From: Microbacteriaceae bacterium
GTDB taxonomy: Bacteria; Actinomycetota; Actinomycetes; Actinomycetales; Microbacteriaceae
Direction: 5' to 3'
Assembly (NCBI GenBank): GCA_027491295.1
Contig: JAIXWK010000003.1
Span: 62,001-126,000, forward strand
DNA: 64,000 nt
The position numbers were made by a program, and so were the translations under genes. Of this stretch, positions 40,945-50,702 are shown piece by piece. The first letter of the stretch is position 1. Each line of letters opens with the position of its first letter. The notes under the pieces were generated by a model. The model saw nothing but the letters and a program-made list of their open reading frames with translations, was not told the DNA's origin and ran no database searches.

Positions 40945-42362
40945 TAACCAACAGCCCCTTCCATCTGCATTTCGATGAGCTTGTTGAGTTCCAGCGCGTA
41001 CTCCATTGGAAGCTCCTTGGCGATTGGCTCGATAAAACCTCGAACGATCATCGCCATTGCCTCATCTTCTGCCATGCCGCGAGACTGCAGGTAGAAAAGC
41101 TGCTCTGCAGAAATAGCGGTAACGGTTGCTTCGTGACCCATCGAGACGTCATCCTCGCGGATGTCATTGGCCGGATAGGTGTCGGAGCGCGAAATGGTGT
41201 CTACCAACAGTGCATCACAGCGAACCGTGTTAGCCGAGTGGTGAGCACCTGGGTTCACGCGGATCTCGCCACGGTAAGAGGTGCGGCCACCACCACGGGC
41301 AATCGACTTAGAGACGATTGAGCTGGTGGTGTAAGGAGCTAGGTGAATCATCTTCGCACCAGCATCCTGGTGCTGACCTTCGCCAGCAAATGCAACCGAC
41401 AGCGTCTCACCGCGAGCACGCTCACCGGCCAGAATCACCGATGGGTACTTCATGGTTACCTTCGAGCCGATGTTGCCATCGATCCACTCCATGGTTGCGC
41501 CCTCGTGCGCAATCGCACGCTTGGTAACCAGGTTGTAAACGTTGTTCGACCAGTTCTGAATGGTCGTGTAGCGAACGCGAGCGTTCTTCTTCACGATGAT
41601 TTCCACAACCGCTGAGTGCAGTGAGTCGGACTGGTAAATCGGTGCTGTGCAACCCTCGATGTAGTGCACGTAGGAATCTTCATCCGCAATGATCAAGGTT
41701 CTTTCGAACTGACCCATGTTCTCGGTGTTGATTCGGAAGTAGGCCTGGAGTGGGATCTCAACCTTTACGCCCTTAGGAACGTAAACGAAAGAACCTCCGG
41801 ACCAAACTGCAGTGTTTAGGGCAGCAAACTTGTTGTCACCGGTTGGAATAACGGTTCCGAAGTACTCCTGGAAAATCTCAGGGTGCTCCTTCAAAGCGGT
41901 GTCGGTATCCAGGAAGATAACGCCCTGTGCCTCTAGGTCCTCGCGAATCTGGTGGTAAACCACCTCGGACTCGTACTGAGCCGCAACACCTGCCACCAAT
42001 CTCTGGCGCTCAGCCTCTGGAATTCCAAGGCGTTCGTAGGTCTGGCGGATATCTTCCGGAAGGTCTTCCCAGCTCTGGGCCTGCTTCTCGGTCGAGCGAA
42101 CAAAGTACTTGATGTTGTCAAAATCGATTCCGCTGAGGTCAGAACCCCAGGTCGGCATTGGCTTCTGTAGGAAATACTGGTAGCCCTTCAGGCGACGCTC
42201 CAGCATCCAGTCCGGCTCACTCTTTTTACCGGAGATGTCCGTCACTACGTCTTCGTTGATACCGCGTCGAGCTGATTCGCCAGCCTTATCGCTGTCTGAC
42301 CAACCAAACTCGTAGTTTCCCAGCTCATCAAGCTCTGGGCGGTCGATGATTTTCTCGGACAT
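40944..42362 (-). CDS. sufB: Fe-S scaffold subunit SufB
   Basis: A 472-residue scaffold protein on which Fe-S clusters are built. Conserved segments include YQYFLQKPMPTWG, YVHYIEGCTAPIY with the Cys used in sulfur transfer, and the C-terminal SRGMAEDEAMAMIVRGF. Start ATG 42362 is chosen because AGGAGGAAC, the strongest ribosome site in the window, is directly upstream; the open frame continues 30 codons further with no family sequence. It heads the operon. sufR, sufS and sufU are not seen here. Confidence 0.95.
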   Translation of the reverse strand: MSEKIIDRPELDELGNYEFGWSDSDKAGESARRGINEDVVTDISGKKSEPDWMLERRLKGYQYFLQKPMPTWGSDLSGIDFDNIKYFVRSTEKQAQSWEDLPEDIRQTYERLGIPEAERQRLVAGVAAQYESEVVYHQIREDLEAQGVIFLDTDTALKEHPEIFQEYFGTVIPTGDNKFAALNTAVWSGGSFVYVPKGVKVEIPLQAYFRINTENMGQFERTLIIADEDSYVHYIEGCTAPIYQSDSLHSAVVEIIVKKNARVRYTTIQNWSNNVYNLVTKRAIAHEGATMEWIDGNIGSKVTMKYPSVILAGERARGETLSVAFAGEGQHQDAGAKMIHLAPYTTSSIVSKSIARGGGRTSYRGEIRVNPGAHHSANTVRCDALLVDTISRSDTYPANDIREDDVSMGHEATVTAISAEQLFYLQSRGMAEDEAMAMIVRGFIEPIAKELPMEYALELNKLIEMQMEGAVG

Positions 42363-42370
42363 GTTCCTCC

Positions 42371-42394
42371 TGGTTTCAACAAGTTCAACCCACC
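42371..42394 (-). repeat. Variant of a dispersed actinobacterial intergenic repeat in the sufB leader
   Basis: On the minus strand the sequence includes GGTTGAACTTGTTGAAACC, which differs by two bases from GGTTGAGCTTGTCGAAACC, an element I recall as very frequent between genes in many actinobacteria. It contains the direct repeat TTCAAC-aag-TTCAAC on the plus strand. It abuts the sufB Shine-Dalgarno. Confidence 0.45.
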
Positions 42395-42482
42395 TCGGCA
42401 ATTGGTATTCCCGTATCAAAGGTTGATGGGAGAATTGTCTTGGCGTTTTCAAAGAGTAGCATTCGCTCTTGATTTGAAGCGC

Positions 42483-42496
42483 TTAGGTAAACCTAA
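42483..42496. promoter_or_regulatory. Iron-box-like palindrome between sufB and ctaA
   Basis: TTAGGTAAACCTAA is a perfect palindrome. Aligned with the 19-bp DtxR/IdeR consensus (TTAGGTTAGSCTAACCTAA) about 13 positions agree. It lies seven bases before the first possible ctaA start and about 120 bases upstream of sufB, in the only stretch that can hold both promoters. Iron-dependent control of heme A and Fe-S genes would make sense. Confidence 0.45.
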
Positions 42497-42502
42497 CTCG
42501 GA

Positions 42503-43594
42503 GTGATGTTGCAGCTGCTGAAAAACCTTTGGTTCGACACTTTGGTGAGCCCGGCACGAGTTCGCCTCTATGTCTGGTTTTCGCTTGTGACCCAGGTGCT
42601 GATTGTTGTCACCGGAGGGGCTGTTCGCCTCACTGCCTCTGGCCTTGGTTGCCCGACCTGGCCCAAGTGCACCGAGGACTCGCTCGTCACCACTGCGGAA
42701 ATGGGTTTTCACGGAATCATCGAGTTTGGTAATCGCCTTTTGACCTTTGTGCTTTTGGTGATTGCACTTTTAACCTACGCCACCCTGCTCCGAATGCACG
42801 CTGCCAAGGACAGGCTGCTACTGCCAACCTTTATCTTCTTTGCCGCAGTTGTTGGACTTGCAGCCGGTATCTTGCTTCAGGCATTGATTGCCCTGAATGT
42901 CTTCACGGTAGCTCTGATTGCCATATCGGCAGCGGTAATGCTCTTCACTGCGTTCAACATTATTGTCACTGCTCGAGCTGTAGAGCTCGGTGGCTTAGTA
43001 GCGCCGGCCTTCTTACTCGGACTAGGAATCATCGCTCAGGCGGTTGTTGGCGGAATCACGGTTCTAACTGGCTTGAACTCCTGGATTGTTGGGATTCACT
43101 TTGTGATCTCTATCGGCCTTATTGCTATCGCAGCGATTTTGGTCTGGCGAGCCCTTCCTAAGCCAAGCGGTGAGATTGCACCGCTGAATAAGTTTCTCGC
43201 TTGGCCAACTGCCGCCGTGAGCCTAATCACAATCTTGTTCGGTGTCGTTGTTACCGGTGCCGGGCCTCACGCCGGAGACATTGATACGCCAAGAAATGGC
43301 TTAGATCTCGAGATCTGGCAGCACTATCACTCCTGGCCTGGCTATCTGATGCTCGGACTAATCACCCTGCAGTTTTTCAGCCAGTGGCTGGTTAGTCGGA
43401 AGCTGTGGGCCGACCTCGCAACTCGAATCCTGCTGCTGACTTTGGTTTTCTCCATACTTCAGGCGGTCGTGGGAATTTTGCAGGCCCGCATGGGGGTTCC
43501 AGCTCTTCTAGTTGGAATTCACATGTTTGGAGCTGCAAGCCTGAGTGCACTGGTCACCTTCCAGTTGCTATCGGCTCGCAAAATAAATAGATGA
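42503..43594 (+). CDS. ctaA: Heme A synthase (COX15/CtaA)
   Basis: A 363-residue, eight-helix membrane enzyme that oxidises heme O to heme A for the aa3 oxidase. Visible are the Cys pair in LGCPTWPKCTE, His and Glu in FHGIIEFGNRLLTF, His in HYHSWPGYLML and His in VGIHMFGAASL. The start may be GTG 42503, ATG 42506 or TTG 42509; GGAG overlaps the first two, so none is certain. The iron-box-like palindrome would cover the start region. It overlaps the photolyase by four bases (ATGA). Confidence 0.94.
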   Translation: MMLQLLKNLWFDTLVSPARVRLYVWFSLVTQVLIVVTGGAVRLTASGLGCPTWPKCTEDSLVTTAEMGFHGIIEFGNRLLTFVLLVIALLTYATLLRMHAAKDRLLLPTFIFFAAVVGLAAGILLQALIALNVFTVALIAISAAVMLFTAFNIIVTARAVELGGLVAPAFLLGLGIIAQAVVGGITVLTGLNSWIVGIHFVISIGLIAIAAILVWRALPKPSGEIAPLNKFLAWPTAAVSLITILFGVVVTGAGPHAGDIDTPRNGLDLEIWQHYHSWPGYLMLGLITLQFFSQWLVSRKLWADLATRILLLTLVFSILQAVVGILQARMGVPALLVGIHMFGAASLSALVTFQLLSARKINR

Positions 43595-44943
43595 CCGTAA
43601 TCTTTTGGTTTCGCAGGGACCTCAGAGTTCAAGACAATGAGGCGCTGTCTGCTGCAATCAAGCGCGCGAGTAGCGATAACGCGAAGCTAGCCGCTGTCTA
43701 TGTCTTTGGTAGCGGTTTTGACGAGCTCTCCCCTATTCGCCGTAACTCCCTAATCACCTCGGTCGCATCACTCTCCCAATCTCTGCCAAAGGGGTTACAA
43801 CTAGTCAGCGGCGAGGCAGGCAAGAACCTGCTAGAGCTTTCGCAAGAGCTTCAAGCCAAAGTGGTTTATGCAACCCGTAGCTTTGACACTCACGGGATGT
43901 TGGAGCAATCCTCCGTTGCAGAACAGCTATACGCCCATGGCATCCCGCTGCAGTTGGTCGGGTCGAACTATGCCGTAGAGCCGGGAACTGTGAGAAAGGA
44001 CGATCTCACTCCCCTGAAGGTCTACACGCCGTTTTATAAGCGCTGGTTAGGGCACCTAGGACAGCGTCCCTTCCAGGTTGATACCAGCGTTGTTGAATGG
44101 TTGCCGGGGAGCGGAGAGCTACCGACCCTATCCCCTGACTGCAAGATGCCGATAAAGGCTTCTGAGAGTTTCGCTTTAGAAACCTGGCAGAGGTTCAAAA
44201 AGCGTGCGCTGAGGGATTACTCAGAGAATCGAAACCGAACCGATCTATCTGGAACCTCTCACCTAAGCCATGCACTTGCACACGGCGAGATTCACCCTCG
44301 AACTCTGATGGCCGAGTTAGGTGATTCTCCTGGTGAAGAGGTATTCCGCAAAGAGCTAGCCTGGCGAGAGTTCTATGCCGATGTGCTATTCCACAACCCA
44401 CACACCTATGACTCTTACTACGAACCCAAGTTTGAGAAGTTGCGCTACGACTCGGAGATTAACAATCAACAACTTGAGGCATGGAAGCAAGGAAAAACTG
44501 GGTACCCAATAGTTGATGCCGCAATGAGGCAGCTTTTGACAACGGGTTGGATGCACAATCGATCCCGCATGATTGTTGCGAGCTTTCTGGTAAAGGATCT
44601 ACACCTCGAATGGCAGGTCGGCGCTCGCTGGTTTGAAGAGTTGCTAACCGATTTTGATCCAGCTTCAAACTCTCACGGTTGGCAGTGGACAGCTGGTTGC
44701 GGCACCGATGCCAGCCCCTACTACCGAGTATTCAACCCAACTCTGCAGGGATATAAGTTCGATCCAAATGGCGATTACGTTCGCAAGTACATTCCGGAGC
44801 TGCGCCACATCCCAGGGCCTGAGGTGCATGAGCCTTGGAAGCTAATCGATGGGCTGCAAAATGGCTACCCCGCGCCAATCCTTGATCACTTTGTCGAGCG
44901 CGATGAATCGCTAGCTCGACTTGAGGAAATTAAAGAGCGATAA
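43591..44943 (+). CDS. phrB: Deoxyribodipyrimidine photolyase
   Basis: A 450-residue class I photolyase/cryptochrome. The N-terminal antenna domain begins [17 protein letters not shown]. The FAD domain contains [20 protein letters not shown] and [15 protein letters not shown], then [18 protein letters not shown] with the Trp residues of the electron chain. It repairs UV dimers using blue light. It is translationally coupled to ctaA, an odd partner. The 3' end overlaps ctaB on the other strand by 14 bases. Confidence 0.95.
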   Translation: MTVIFWFRRDLRVQDNEALSAAIKRASSDNAKLAAVYVFGSGFDELSPIRRNSLITSVASLSQSLPKGLQLVSGEAGKNLLELSQELQAKVVYATRSFDTHGMLEQSSVAEQLYAHGIPLQLVGSNYAVEPGTVRKDDLTPLKVYTPFYKRWLGHLGQRPFQVDTSVVEWLPGSGELPTLSPDCKMPIKASESFALETWQRFKKRALRDYSENRNRTDLSGTSHLSHALAHGEIHPRTLMAELGDSPGEEVFRKELAWREFYADVLFHNPHTYDSYYEPKFEKLRYDSEINNQQLEAWKQGKTGYPIVDAAMRQLLTTGWMHNRSRMIVASFLVKDLHLEWQVGARWFEELLTDFDPASNSHGWQWTAGCGTDASPYYRVFNPTLQGYKFDPNGDYVRKYIPELRHIPGPEVHEPWKLIDGLQNGYPAPILDHFVERDESLARLEEIKER

Positions 44944-45847
44944 ACAAAAGCGGGTCGATCGCAACCGCCAAGAACAAAAGCGTTAAGTGAGTGATCGAAA
45001 GGTGGAAAAGTTTCATCGGATTCTTAGGAATCCCGCGCTTAGCCTCGTTGTATAAACGGTGTGACTCGAAGCTGAACCAAAGACCGGTAACCACAGCCAC
45101 AACCGTGTAAATCCATCCCATCGGTGCAACTGGAATCAATAGCAGGGTGGATGCAAAGTAGGCCCAGGCGTACAAAATGATTTGTCTTCCGACGACCTCG
45201 TTTTTCGCCACCACCGGAAGCATTGGGACACCCGCATCGCGGTAGTCCTCCAAATACTTCATCGACAGCGGCCAGTAGTGCGGCGGAGTCCAGAGGAAGA
45301 CAATCAGGAACAATACCCAGGCTGCGGCGGAGACTTCATTGGTGACAGCTGCCCAGCCGATTAGTGCCGGCATTGCACCTGCTGCCCCACCCCAGACGAT
45401 GTTTTGCGGAGTGCGACGCTTGAGGCCGAGGGTGTAGACAAAGACGTAGAACAAAATTGCAGCCAGTGACAAAGCGGCGCTGAGCCAGTTGATCAACAAA
45501 CCAAACCACAACACGCTAAGCACACCAATTACCCACGCAAAGACCAGGGCTTCGCGCTGAGTGAGCTCACCGGTAACCAATGGGCGGTTCTTGGTTCTGC
45601 CCATCAGCTTGTCGATGTCGGCATCGATGTAGCAGTTGAAGGCATTGGCACTGCCGGCGGAAAGTGCACCACCGAATAAAGTGGCGAGAATTAACCAGAT
45701 CGACGGCATGCCCTTTCCGGCAAGAATCATCGCTGGAACGGTGGCAATTAGAAGTAGCTCAATAACCCGAGGCTTTGTGAGGGCAAAGTACGCCTTCAGC
45801 TTGGCTAGAAAGCGCGATTTAGCAGGGCTTTTAGTGTCGGGAGTCAT
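44930..45847 (-). CDS. ctaB: Protoheme IX farnesyltransferase
   Basis: A 305-residue UbiA-family membrane prenyltransferase that makes heme O, the substrate of CtaA. The first Asp-rich motif is [15 protein letters not shown]; the second is in [16 protein letters not shown]. About nine helices. A TAGACT hexamer lies ten bases before ATG 45847, with TTGGGG 17 bases further up, so the leader would be very short. ctaA is on the other side of phrB. Confidence 0.95.
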   Translation of the reverse strand: MTPDTKSPAKSRFLAKLKAYFALTKPRVIELLLIATVPAMILAGKGMPSIWLILATLFGGALSAGSANAFNCYIDADIDKLMGRTKNRPLVTGELTQREALVFAWVIGVLSVLWFGLLINWLSAALSLAAILFYVFVYTLGLKRRTPQNIVWGGAAGAMPALIGWAAVTNEVSAAAWVLFLIVFLWTPPHYWPLSMKYLEDYRDAGVPMLPVVAKNEVVGRQIILYAWAYFASTLLLIPVAPMGWIYTVVAVVTGLWFSFESHRLYNEAKRGIPKNPMKLFHLSITHLTLLFLAVAIDPLLFIAL

Positions 45848-45881
45848 TTCAGGAAATAGTCTAATCGGGGCGGGTCAAAAC

Positions 45882-45959
45882 CCCAATTCGTTGTAGAGTT
45901 GTCCCATTCGCGTAGGCACTGTCGCCACGGCAATCCCCTGAAAAATCTGAAGAATTGGG
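45882..45959. repeat. Long-range inverted repeat in the tkt leader
   Basis: CCCAATTC (45882-45889) and GAATTGGG (45952-45959) are exact inverse arms 62 bases apart in the 120-base ctaB/tkt gap; the second arm ends eight bases before the tkt ATG. It could be two operator halves or a leader fold that hides the tkt start. The gap holds no gene. Confidence 0.3.
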
Positions 45960-45967
45960 CTCATTAA

Positions 45968-48025
45968 ATGTTCGAATGGAACGAGATTGACGACCTTGCG
46001 GTAAAAACCGCCAAAGTTTTGGCTGCGGACGCAGTGGAGAAGGTTGGCAATGGCCACCCGGGCACTGCCATTTCACTTGCCCCAGCGGCATACCTTTTGT
46101 TTCAGAAGGTCATGCGCCACGACCCAAAGGATGACCGCTGGATCGGTCGCGACCGCTTTATCCTTTCTGCCGGCCACTCCTCTCTAACCATCTACAACCA
46201 GCTTTACCTTGGCGGATTTGGCCTGGAGCTTGATGACATCAAGTCGCTGAGAACCTGGGGCTCTAAGACTCCTGGCCACCCAGAGTTTGGTCACACCGCC
46301 GGAGTCGAAATCACCACTGGCCCATTGGGACAGGGACTTGCCTCGGCAACCGGCTTTGCAATGTCCGCGCGTTTTGAGCGCGAGCTTCTAGACCCAAATG
46401 CCAAGGCTGGCGAGTCGGTATTTGATCACTTCATCTATGTCATCGCAGGCGATGGCGATGTGCAAGAGGGCGTTTCCGCTGAGTCGGCATCTATTGCCGG
46501 TCACCTAGGGCTGGGCAACCTAGTAGTGATTTATGACGCAAACCAGATCTCAATCGAAGATGACACCGACATCTCGTTCACCGAGGATGTTGCTGCTCGC
46601 TACCGTGCCTACGGCTGGCAAACCCTTGAGGTTGACTGGCGCAAGAACGGCAACTACCACGAAGATGTCGTAGCTTTGTACCAGGCGATTCAGGATGCGA
46701 AAGCCAACACTGATCAGCCAACTTTGATCACACTTCGCACCATCATCGGCTGGCCTTCCCCGAGTAAGCAGAACACTGGCAAGATCCACGGTTCCAAACT
46801 CGGCGGCGAGGAGCTTGCCGGTTTGAAGCAGGCACTTGGCTTTGATCCAGCTCAGAACTTTGAGGTATCGGACGAAGTTATCTCTCACACCCGCGCTTTG
46901 TTCACCCGCTCAGCGGTCGCAAGAAGCGAATGGGAGAAGAAGTTCTCCAGCTGGAAAACCCAAAACCCTGAGAACGCAGCGCTACTAGAGCGGCTAGTTT
47001 CCGCTGAATTGCCTGCCGGCCTCGAGGCAGCACTCCCAGTGTTTGAAGCTGGCACCGAGATTGCCACTCGAGCTGCAAGCGGCAAGGTAATCAACGCTAT
47101 TGCAGCTGTTATGCCTGAGCTCTGGGGTGGTTCTGCAGACTTGGCAGAATCCAACAACACCACCATCGAGGGCGGTGGCTCGTTTGTTCCTGCTAAGTGG
47201 AAGGTGGCGCACTGGACTCCTACCAAGGCAGGTCGCATTTTGCACTTTGGTGTTCGCGAGCACGCCATGGGGGCAATCCTGAACGGAATCACTCTCTCTG
47301 GTCACACCAGGGTCTTTGGCGGCACCTTCTTGGTGTTCTCCGACTACATGCGCCCGGCGGTTCGATTGGCAGCACTCATGGGTGTGCCAGCAACTTACGT
47401 TTGGACTCACGACTCTGTTGCCTTGGGTGAAGACGGCCCAACCCACCAGCCAATTGAGCACCTAACCGCACTGCGCGCAATTCCAAACCTTGCTGTAGTT
47501 CGCCCGGCTGATGCCAACGAAACTTCATATGCATGGCTGGAGATCCTGAAGCGTAAGAACGCCCCTGCCGGAATAGTCCTCACCCGTCAGAACCTTCCCG
47601 TCTTCCAGCGCGATGCGAGCTCCGGTGCCCATCAGGTTGCTAAGGGTGCCTACATCCTTCAAGAAGCTTCGAATGGCAAGCCAGATGTGATTCTGATCGC
47701 CACCGGCAGTGAGGTGCAGTTTGCCGTTGCGGCTCGCACCGAGCTAGAGGCTCAGGGCATCTCTGCTCGAGTTGTCTCCGCACCTTGTTTGGAATGGTTC
47801 GAAGAACAGTCGGACAAGTATCGCGAGAGCGTGCTACCAAGCTCGGTAAAGGCTCGCGTCTCAATCGAGGCTGGATTGACCATGGGCTGGAGAAAGTACG
47901 TCGGCGACCAGGGCGCAAGCATCGGCATCGACCACTATGGAGCATCTGCGGACTACGCAACCCTCTACCGCGAATTTGGAATCACCACCGAGGCAGTAGT
48001 TGCTGCTGCAAAGAAAGCCCGCTAG
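45968..48025 (+). CDS. tkt: Transketolase
   Basis: A 685-residue thiamine diphosphate enzyme that moves two-carbon units in the non-oxidative pentose phosphate pathway. Visible are [17 protein letters not shown] near the N-terminus, the ThDP/Mg motif [18 protein letters not shown] with the matching Asn in [11 protein letters not shown], and the pyrimidine domain [18 protein letters not shown]. It opens a tightly spaced operon tkt-tal-pgi-zwf-opcA-pgl. No clear -10 or Shine-Dalgarno is seen at ATG 45968. Confidence 0.97.
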   Translation: MFEWNEIDDLAVKTAKVLAADAVEKVGNGHPGTAISLAPAAYLLFQKVMRHDPKDDRWIGRDRFILSAGHSSLTIYNQLYLGGFGLELDDIKSLRTWGSKTPGHPEFGHTAGVEITTGPLGQGLASATGFAMSARFERELLDPNAKAGESVFDHFIYVIAGDGDVQEGVSAESASIAGHLGLGNLVVIYDANQISIEDDTDISFTEDVAARYRAYGWQTLEVDWRKNGNYHEDVVALYQAIQDAKANTDQPTLITLRTIIGWPSPSKQNTGKIHGSKLGGEELAGLKQALGFDPAQNFEVSDEVISHTRALFTRSAVARSEWEKKFSSWKTQNPENAALLERLVSAELPAGLEAALPVFEAGTEIATRAASGKVINAIAAVMPELWGGSADLAESNNTTIEGGGSFVPAKWKVAHWTPTKAGRILHFGVREHAMGAILNGITLSGHTRVFGGTFLVFSDYMRPAVRLAALMGVPATYVWTHDSVALGEDGPTHQPIEHLTALRAIPNLAVVRPADANETSYAWLEILKRKNAPAGIVLTRQNLPVFQRDASSGAHQVAKGAYILQEASNGKPDVILIATGSEVQFAVAARTELEAQGISARVVSAPCLEWFEEQSDKYRESVLPSSVKARVSIEAGLTMGWRKYVGDQGASIGIDHYGASADYATLYREFGITTEAVVAAAKKAR

Positions 48026-48033
48026 GAGCCAAG

Positions 48034-49128
48034 ATGACCAACCCACTTGCAAATGCAACCGCCAACGGAGTTTCAATCTGGCTGGATGACCTATCCCGTG
48101 AGCGCATCGAATCTGGAAACCTCAAGCACCTAATCGATAACTACAGCGTTCGCGGTGTAACCACTAACCCGAGCATTTTTGCCGCTGCACTGAAGGACCC
48201 TTTCTACTCGAAGGCTCTGGCCGAGGAAGCAGCACTTGGTCACGATGCCCTGCAGGCAATTGTGAACATCACTTCCACAGACGTGGCAGCAGCCTGCGAT
48301 ATCTTCCGCGGCATCTACGACAGCTCAAATGGCGTTGACGGCAGAGTCTCAATCGAGGTTGAACCGGGACTTGCTTTTGACACCGAGGGAACCATTGCTC
48401 AGGCACTTGATCTCTACAAGCTGGTAAATCGCGAGAACGTGATGATCAAGATTCCTGCGACCAAGGCTGGATTGCCTGCCATCACAGCTGTTACTGCTGC
48501 TGGAATCAGCGTCAATGTCACCTTGATCTTCTCGGTGGAGCGCTACCACGAGGTTATGGACGCTTACTTCGAGGGGCTTCGCCAGGCTCAAAACAACGGC
48601 AAGGACCTAAGCAAGATTCACTCGGTTGCATCGTTCTTCGTATCACGTGTTGACACCGAGGTTGACAAGCGCTTGGTCGCTCTAGGAAAGCCTGAACTCA
48701 AGAGCAAGGCAGCATTGGCTAATGCTCGCCTGGCTTACGCAGCCTTCCTGGAGCGCACCGCAAGTGATGAGTGGAAAGCATTGGAAGCCGGCGGAGCTCG
48801 CTACCAGCGTCCACTGATGGCATCCACCGGAGTCAAAGACCCAGCGCTTCCAGACACTCTGTATGTCACAGAGCTGATCGCCAAGAACCTGGTCAACACC
48901 ATGCCGGAAAAGACCATGATGGCGACTTTCGACCACGGTGTTATTCCGCAGGATTCGATCACTTCCCTAATCCCTGCAGCACATGAGTTCATGGCTGAAT
49001 TGGCGAATGCAGGTGTGGATATCGTTGATGTCACCAACTTGTTGGAAGAAGAGGGCGTTGACAAGTTCATCGTCTCCTGGAACGAGCTCGTGGAGTCAGT
49101 GGCGCAGGCCTTGGAGGCCGCTAAGTGA
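48034..49128 (+). CDS. tal: Transaldolase
   Basis: A 364-residue TIM-barrel enzyme. The Schiff-base Lys is in [17 protein letters not shown], and [13 protein letters not shown] begins the barrel. It transfers a dihydroxyacetone unit between sugar phosphates. Start ATG 48034 follows AGGAGCC; the long open frame upstream to 47785 lies inside tkt in another frame and is rejected. It overlaps pgi by four bases (GTGA). Confidence 0.96.
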   Translation: MTNPLANATANGVSIWLDDLSRERIESGNLKHLIDNYSVRGVTTNPSIFAAALKDPFYSKALAEEAALGHDALQAIVNITSTDVAAACDIFRGIYDSSNGVDGRVSIEVEPGLAFDTEGTIAQALDLYKLVNRENVMIKIPATKAGLPAITAVTAAGISVNVTLIFSVERYHEVMDAYFEGLRQAQNNGKDLSKIHSVASFFVSRVDTEVDKRLVALGKPELKSKAALANARLAYAAFLERTASDEWKALEAGGARYQRPLMASTGVKDPALPDTLYVTELIAKNLVNTMPEKTMMATFDHGVIPQDSITSLIPAAHEFMAELANAGVDIVDVTNLLEEEGVDKFIVSWNELVESVAQALEAAK

Positions 49129-50702
49129 AGCTAACCCTCTCTGCCGGCAATCAAGCTGCTCTTGGGGTAGAGGTCCAAAAACTCATTTCCGCATCGGTCG
49201 CATCGCGTATTGCTTCGAAAGACGATTCGCTCTGGGGTGCGGCTGCTCAGCCGGAGGCATCAATTCGCTTGGGGTGGATTACAAGTGCCCATGACTCGCA
49301 GGTTTTGCTCCCTGAGATTTTCGCTGTGCGCGATGAGTTTGCAGCCAAGGGTGTAAACCGCTTTGTGCTTTGCGGCATGGGTGGATCTTCACTAGCCCCT
49401 GAGGTAATCACCAAGAACGCGAACGTTGATCTTGTGGTGCTGGATGCAACAGCTCCTGATCAGGTGGCTTCAGCTCTAATCCACCTTGAAAGAACTGCAG
49501 TTGTGGTCTCTTCAAAGTCCGGATCCACCGTCGAGACCGACTCGCAGAAGCGGGCTTTTAAGTCCGCATTCAAAGCATCCGGGATAGACCCTACCGAGCG
49601 GATTGTGATTGTTACCGATCCGGGCTCTCCGCTAGATGTGGCAAGTCGCGCTGCTGGTTATCGGGTATTCAACGCTGACCCAAATGTTGGCGGTCGCTAC
49701 AGTGCGCTGACGGCTTTTGGTCTTGTGCCTTCTGGGCTCGCGGGAGTAGACGTCACAGAGCTATTGAGCTCAGCAGTTTCAGCAGCGGCCCTGCTGGGTT
49801 CTGATTCGAACGAAAACCCTGGGCTATGGCTTGGAGCGATGCTTGGACGCTCAGTGAATGGTTCTGGCCTCAAGGACAAATTCTTGATTGAGTGCGATGG
49901 GCTAAATGGCTTTGGCGACTGGGTAGAACAGTTGGTCGCAGAATCCTCCGGCAAGGAAGATAAGGGCATCCTTCCGGTTGTCGTTACTGCCAACGCCCCA
50001 GAGATCTCAGACCTGCCAGACGACACCTTGCTGATTCGCTTTGGAACTGAAGTTACCGGCAACACGGATGCGGTATTCAATGGCAGCCTTGGCGAGCTGT
50101 TCTTACTCTGGGAGTATTCGACCGTAATCGCAGGTTACCTGCAGGGAATCAATCCTTTTGACCAGCCAAACGTCGAAAGTGCAAAGATTGCAGCCAGGGC
50201 TCTGCTGGACTCCCCCGCATCTTCTACTCAGGTCGACTTTGTTGACGGCGGCATCGCTGTCAAGGGCTACGGTTTTGAGCTATCGGGATCCACTTTGGAT
50301 TCTGCGGTTGAGCAGCTTTTGAGCCTTGTTGGAGATGCGAGCTACATCTCGGTGCACGCCTATTTGAACCGCATGGCATACCCGCAGCTCGAAACCCTCA
50401 GGGATGCACTTGCTAAGCGATCTGGTCGTCCAGTCACATTTGGTTGGGGCCCTAGGTTTTTGCACTCCACCGGTCAGTATCACAAGGGTGGCCCAAAGCA
50501 AGGCGTATTCCTGCAGCTAACTTCTGACTTCGCAAGCGATCTAGCTATCGAAGGTCGCCCATTTAGCTTCGGAAGTCTGATTCAGGCCCAGGCTGCTGGA
50601 GATGCAAACGTCCTGAAAGACAACGGCTTACCGGTATTGACCCTTCGCGTTAGTAATCCACTTGGCGATCTCGTGCGGCTGAAGAAGGTAATTGCTTCGT
50701 GA
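49125..50702 (+). CDS. pgi: Glucose-6-phosphate isomerase
   Basis: A 525-residue SIS-domain enzyme. Motifs are [15 protein letters not shown] and [15 protein letters not shown], which bind the sugar phosphate, and the later Gln/Lys region near [11 protein letters not shown]. It interconverts glucose-6-phosphate and fructose-6-phosphate. In some actinobacteria tal and pgi are fused; here they are two genes with a four-base overlap. The start is GTG 49125. It also overlaps zwf by four bases. Confidence 0.94.
   Translation: MKLTLSAGNQAALGVEVQKLISASVASRIASKDDSLWGAAAQPEASIRLGWITSAHDSQVLLPEIFAVRDEFAAKGVNRFVLCGMGGSSLAPEVITKNANVDLVVLDATAPDQVASALIHLERTAVVVSSKSGSTVETDSQKRAFKSAFKASGIDPTERIVIVTDPGSPLDVASRAAGYRVFNADPNVGGRYSALTAFGLVPSGLAGVDVTELLSSAVSAAALLGSDSNENPGLWLGAMLGRSVNGSGLKDKFLIECDGLNGFGDWVEQLVAESSGKEDKGILPVVVTANAPEISDLPDDTLLIRFGTEVTGNTDAVFNGSLGELFLLWEYSTVIAGYLQGINPFDQPNVESAKIAARALLDSPASSTQVDFVDGGIAVKGYGFELSGSTLDSAVEQLLSLVGDASYISVHAYLNRMAYPQLETLRDALAKRSGRPVTFGWGPRFLHSTGQYHKGGPKQGVFLQLTSDFASDLAIEGRPFSFGSLIQAQAAGDANVLKDNGLPVLTLRVSNPLGDLVRLKKVIAS

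Noticed and set aside
42363-42452. 30-codon extension of SufB
   Set aside because: AGGAGGAAC before ATG 42362 marks the start, and the upstream codons are just the translated intergenic repeat.
47785-48033. Long N-terminal extension of transaldolase
   Set aside because: It lies wholly inside tkt in another frame, lacks transaldolase sequence, and ATG 48034 has a good AGGAG ribosome site.
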